A stretch of 64,000 nucleotides of DNA, from contig NC_134082.1 in NCBI RefSeq assembly GCF_000715075.1, positions 139,178,948 through 139,242,947 on the forward strand. Direction: 5' to 3'. The position numbers and the translations under genes were made by a program. The DNA comes from Nicotiana tabacum (Eukaryota; Streptophyta; Magnoliopsida; Solanales; Solanaceae). Shown one piece after another: positions 61,334-64,000 of this stretch (its first letter is position 1; every line of letters starts with the position of its first letter). A model generated the notes under the pieces. It was not told the DNA's origin and did no database searches. It worked only from the letters and a program-made list of their open reading frames with translations.

Positions 61334-62659
61334 AACCTTGACCCGGACTGATTTCTTTGTCTTTGAGATAGAATGAAGATTATGTGGGGCACTGGAGCTA
61401 CAACTATCAAGTAAAGTTTCCACTTGATTCATGTATGGAGTAGGAATTACGAAGGGTAGAAATACCGCACTTTCATAGTTTCACTTGGTTTTGAGTAGCT
61501 TTGATTGGAGCAAGATGCACTTTACAAATACAAAAAAAAAACAATTTTCAGTCCTACGCACTAAAATTTTAAAAAAAGTATTCACACAATTATATTTCTT
61601 ATAAATTATATAGACAAATTTCTAAAATATCTAATCATTAATTAATAATCCGATAAAATGTTGTTTTATATGGAGTATAAGATTAAGAAAATATATAGCA
61701 CCGTCACAAGAAAGCAGCCAGCTGTGGATGAGCAAGGTTTGATCTGTATTTGGTACAAAGCAAGTTGGTTATTCCTTGCATTGATTGAAGTGATGACCAG
61801 CTCACATACTATCCTCACCTAACTCATATTACTATGAAGTTCATTACTTTGACTTATCCAAATTCTGTTTCAACTTTTTATTTATTTATTTTAATCCGCC
61901 CATAATTGTCCCCGTAAGAGATTCAAATGTAGTTTGTAATGAGTGAATGGTAAATTCTTTTCTTTCCACACTCTATTTTTGTGTTGTTGAAACTTGTAAT
62001 TTGAAGCTTAAGCGAGTCACTCTTCAAAGATACAATAATTGTTTAAACTTCTTCAAATAATATATCAATGAGCCTTTATGTTTTTATTTTACGATTTAAC
62101 CACTATAAAAAAGATTAGAGGAAAAAGTGAGTTTTTCAGTCTCAAAAACATAATATAAATATAATCTCGACGTGTCACGTCAGATTGCAAATATGTATTA
62201 AGTGATATAAGGCCGGAGTCTTAATAAGTTGTGAGACGAAACTACATACACTAAATTAAACAATGCACAGTATATTCTATCTGAACACAAAAAAACGAAG
62301 AAGAAAAGAAAACATTCATAATATGATTAAACTGAGGCAGCTCAAGAAGCTAGGAGTTCGATCGCTATTTTATAATGATAGTATCCAAAAGTGACACACT
62401 TTGCTTGAGTGCTTGTACAGCAAGGGTCAAGAACACATATGGTTGGCACTCGTCGACTTTATAATTCATTTCAGAGTTTCGAGGGTCTTTAACCTTACTA
62501 TTCTGTCATCTTAAAAGGCTGGAAAGCATATCATTCGTGAAGATTTTGCTGAAGTACATATTGTTTAAAAGTAAATAACAATAAACATTTAGAAAATGTG
62601 AATCAGACAATTGAAGAGAAACGTATATTTTTAGTTACTCTTAAAAAATAATAGCCGGT

Positions 62660-62662
<3 letters not shown>
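61334..62662. other. Non-coding stretch between the hAT element and the right-end microsatellite
   Basis: AT-rich DNA without an open frame of interest or recognised transposon ends on either strand. It could include the distal downstream region of the GASA gene. Confidence 0.5.

Positions 62663-62712
<50 letters not shown>
62663..62712. repeat. (AT)25 microsatellite
   Basis: Uninterrupted 50-bp AT dinucleotide run. Confidence 0.95.
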
Positions 62713-62718
<6 letters not shown>

Positions 62719-62836
62719 TTTTTACTAGTGGCTAATTAGTTTTGACCGACCGACCAATTTTGTATTTTGTCCAAAATTGAAAGAAAGGGTGTGTAATGTC
62801 ATACTTGTACTGTTGTATATGTTGACAATCTCCTTG

Positions 62837-63436
62837 TAGGGCTATGCATAATTTGGTAAATATCGAATTACCATATTGAAATCGAAAATTTTGGTATTTA
62901 GTATTCGGTATGGTATTTGGTTTGAGTTTTTAAAAAAATTGGTATTAGATATTTTAAAATAAAATACCAAAATACTGATACTGTACCGAAATATATATTA
63001 CTTCGTATTACACAATATACATTTATTAATTATAATATGAGTATAAAAAATCTAAAATTTTACTTTTCTTTATTCTCTAAGCAAGTAACACGACATTTCT
63101 AATGATCAAACTTATTTCTTTATGTATAATTTTCTCGCTTTGGGTTGATATTTGTTAGTTTTGGATAGAACTTTTGTAAACAAACTTTTTTTATTTTGTA
63201 CTTTTGAATACTTTAATTAAAAATATTACAATTTATGGCTCTATACACAAGTTAATATTCAAATAAAATAAGCCGAAGTTATCAAACCGAATAAACCGAA
63301 ATCGAAAGGAAAAAAATCAAACCACATCGAATTTAATTAGGTACGATAATGATATAACATTTTAAAAAACCGAATATCAAAAATACCGAATCGAAATATC
63401 TAAATACCGCACCATATCTGACCCACGAACACCCAA
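62837..63436. mobile_element. 600-bp hAT-like MITE
   Basis: The ends are TAGGGCTATGCATAATTTGG and, on the other strand, TTGGGTGTTCGTGGG, diverged forms of a TAGGGGTG-type terminus. The flanks TCTCCTTG (62829-62836) and CCTCCTTG (63437-63444) form an 8-bp duplication with one mismatch. GGTATTTGGT and ACCGAAAT motifs are repeated near both ends. No coding capacity. Confidence 0.7.
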
Positions 63437-63723
63437 CCTCCTTGTACTTCCAAGTTATGAAACGAAACTACATAGCTAGCTTGGAACCATAGTCCATAGA
63501 CAGTGACAGCGATAGCAGTTCTCTTGTGCGTGCAACAACGGCTATAGAAATCAAATAAATAGTAGTATGCATCCATTAATATTGTAAACTTTCAATCGTA
63601 CACACGAAAAAATTGATTAAATTTCAAAATCAACAGCTGGCATACTTAATGATACACAACAAATTCAATGAGAGGAACATTTGGAGGAGAAAATTTTGGG
63701 GAAACGTAAGTTCCAACCACTGT
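63437..63723 (-). other. Probable 3' untranslated region of the GASA gene
   Basis: The DNA between the GASA stop codon and the MITE. It has no other recognised content. I see no clear AATAAA on the minus strand, so the transcript end is not placed. Confidence 0.4.
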
Positions 63724-63905
63724 TTAAGGACATTTGCGGGTGTCGTTATGAGTAGTAAGGTTGAAGTAGCAAGGGCAAGCTTCATAATTTCCAGAAGTCC
63801 CTGGTGGCACGCAGTGGCAGGTACGGCAGCAACTTCCACATGCTCTGTTGCATAGATTTGGCCTAGACGACTCGCTGCACCTATATTCACAGGCTCCTGT
63901 ACAAT
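63724..63905 (-). CDS. GASA/Snakin gibberellin-regulated peptide, last exon (partial gene)
   Basis: Minus-strand exon after a TTGCAG acceptor. It opens in phase with the last two bases of a split codon and ends with TAA at 63724-63726. It encodes about 60 residues: CTGACEYRCS, PNLCNRACGSCCRTCHC, VPPGTSGNYEACPCYF and the terminal TRKCP. It has exactly the 12 cysteines in GASA-domain order (including CC, CHC and CPCY). GASA/Snakin proteins are small secreted peptides with a signal peptide and variable linker followed by this domain. They act in growth control and antimicrobial defence, and many respond to gibberellin. The signal peptide exon(s) lie beyond the right edge; 63906-64000 is intron. 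Confidence 0.95.
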
Positions 63906-64000
63906 CTGCAACATAGTCGAATTCAGAATTTAGAGTTAATGAATTCAGAATAATCGTGATATGATTATATATTAGTCGTGGAGGAAATATATATGTAGTA

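Noticed and set aside
63630..63914. 94-residue minus-strand open frame at the right edge
   Set aside because: Same strand but a different frame from the GASA domain; its translation has no family features, whereas the GASA frame has all 12 cysteines and a good acceptor.
1..64000. CRISPR arrays, tRNA or rRNA genes, bacterial operons
   Set aside because: None seen; the regularly spaced repeats are microsatellites, a minisatellite and LTR-internal repeats of a plant genome, and tRNA-like boxes occur only in SINEs.

Overview
This window is nuclear DNA of a flowering plant, most likely Solanaceae and probably Nicotiana. The evidence is the spliceosomal gene structure, the AT-rich introns, and repeats typical of Solanaceae: TTG-tailed TS/RTE-type retroposons, an Au SINE, tRNA-derived SINEs, and Ty3/gypsy LTRs that open with TGTCACGACC. 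The genus is inferred, not proven.

Layout. (1) Positions 1-31245 on the plus strand hold almost all of one giant gene, the TRA1/TRRAP scaffold of the SAGA and NuA4 histone acetyltransferase complexes. I could follow 34 exons by eye with every junction in phase, giving 3,859 codons plus the stop; only a short N-terminus lies outside the window. Introns 1, 3, 7 and 17 are loaded with transposons, many with readable target-site duplications. (2) At 32434-33654 on the minus strand, convergent with TRA1, is a three-exon gene for an unidentified 343-residue acidic protein. Its promoter has a TATA box and two full matches to the mitosis-specific MSA element. (3) Positions 34491-53060 are a tandem array of a damaged Ty3/gypsy element. 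A 7.57-kb unit (580 bp of host flank, a 2.86-kb LTR and 4.1 kb of internal region) occurs twice, followed by the same flank and a third, more diverged LTR. (4) From 53061 to 57225 there is a minisatellite and a non-autonomous Mutator-like element with long inverted arms. (5) Positions 57226-61325 are a complete but decayed hAT transposon with an exact 8-bp target duplication. (6) From 61326 to the end there is mainly non-coding DNA, a 600-bp hAT-like MITE and, at the right edge on the minus strand, the last exon of a GASA/Snakin cysteine-rich peptide gene.

How the parts relate. Three host genes are visible: a chromatin co-activator scaffold, a candidate mitotic protein and a secreted peptide. 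They do not form a pathway. The rest is transposon history. The points most worth following are the tandem retroelement array with conflicting divergence clocks, the inverted pair of MITEs flanking TRA1 exons 2-3, the MSA-promoter gene, and two GC-AG introns in TRA1. I saw no operon-like system, CRISPR array or other clearly novel machinery.
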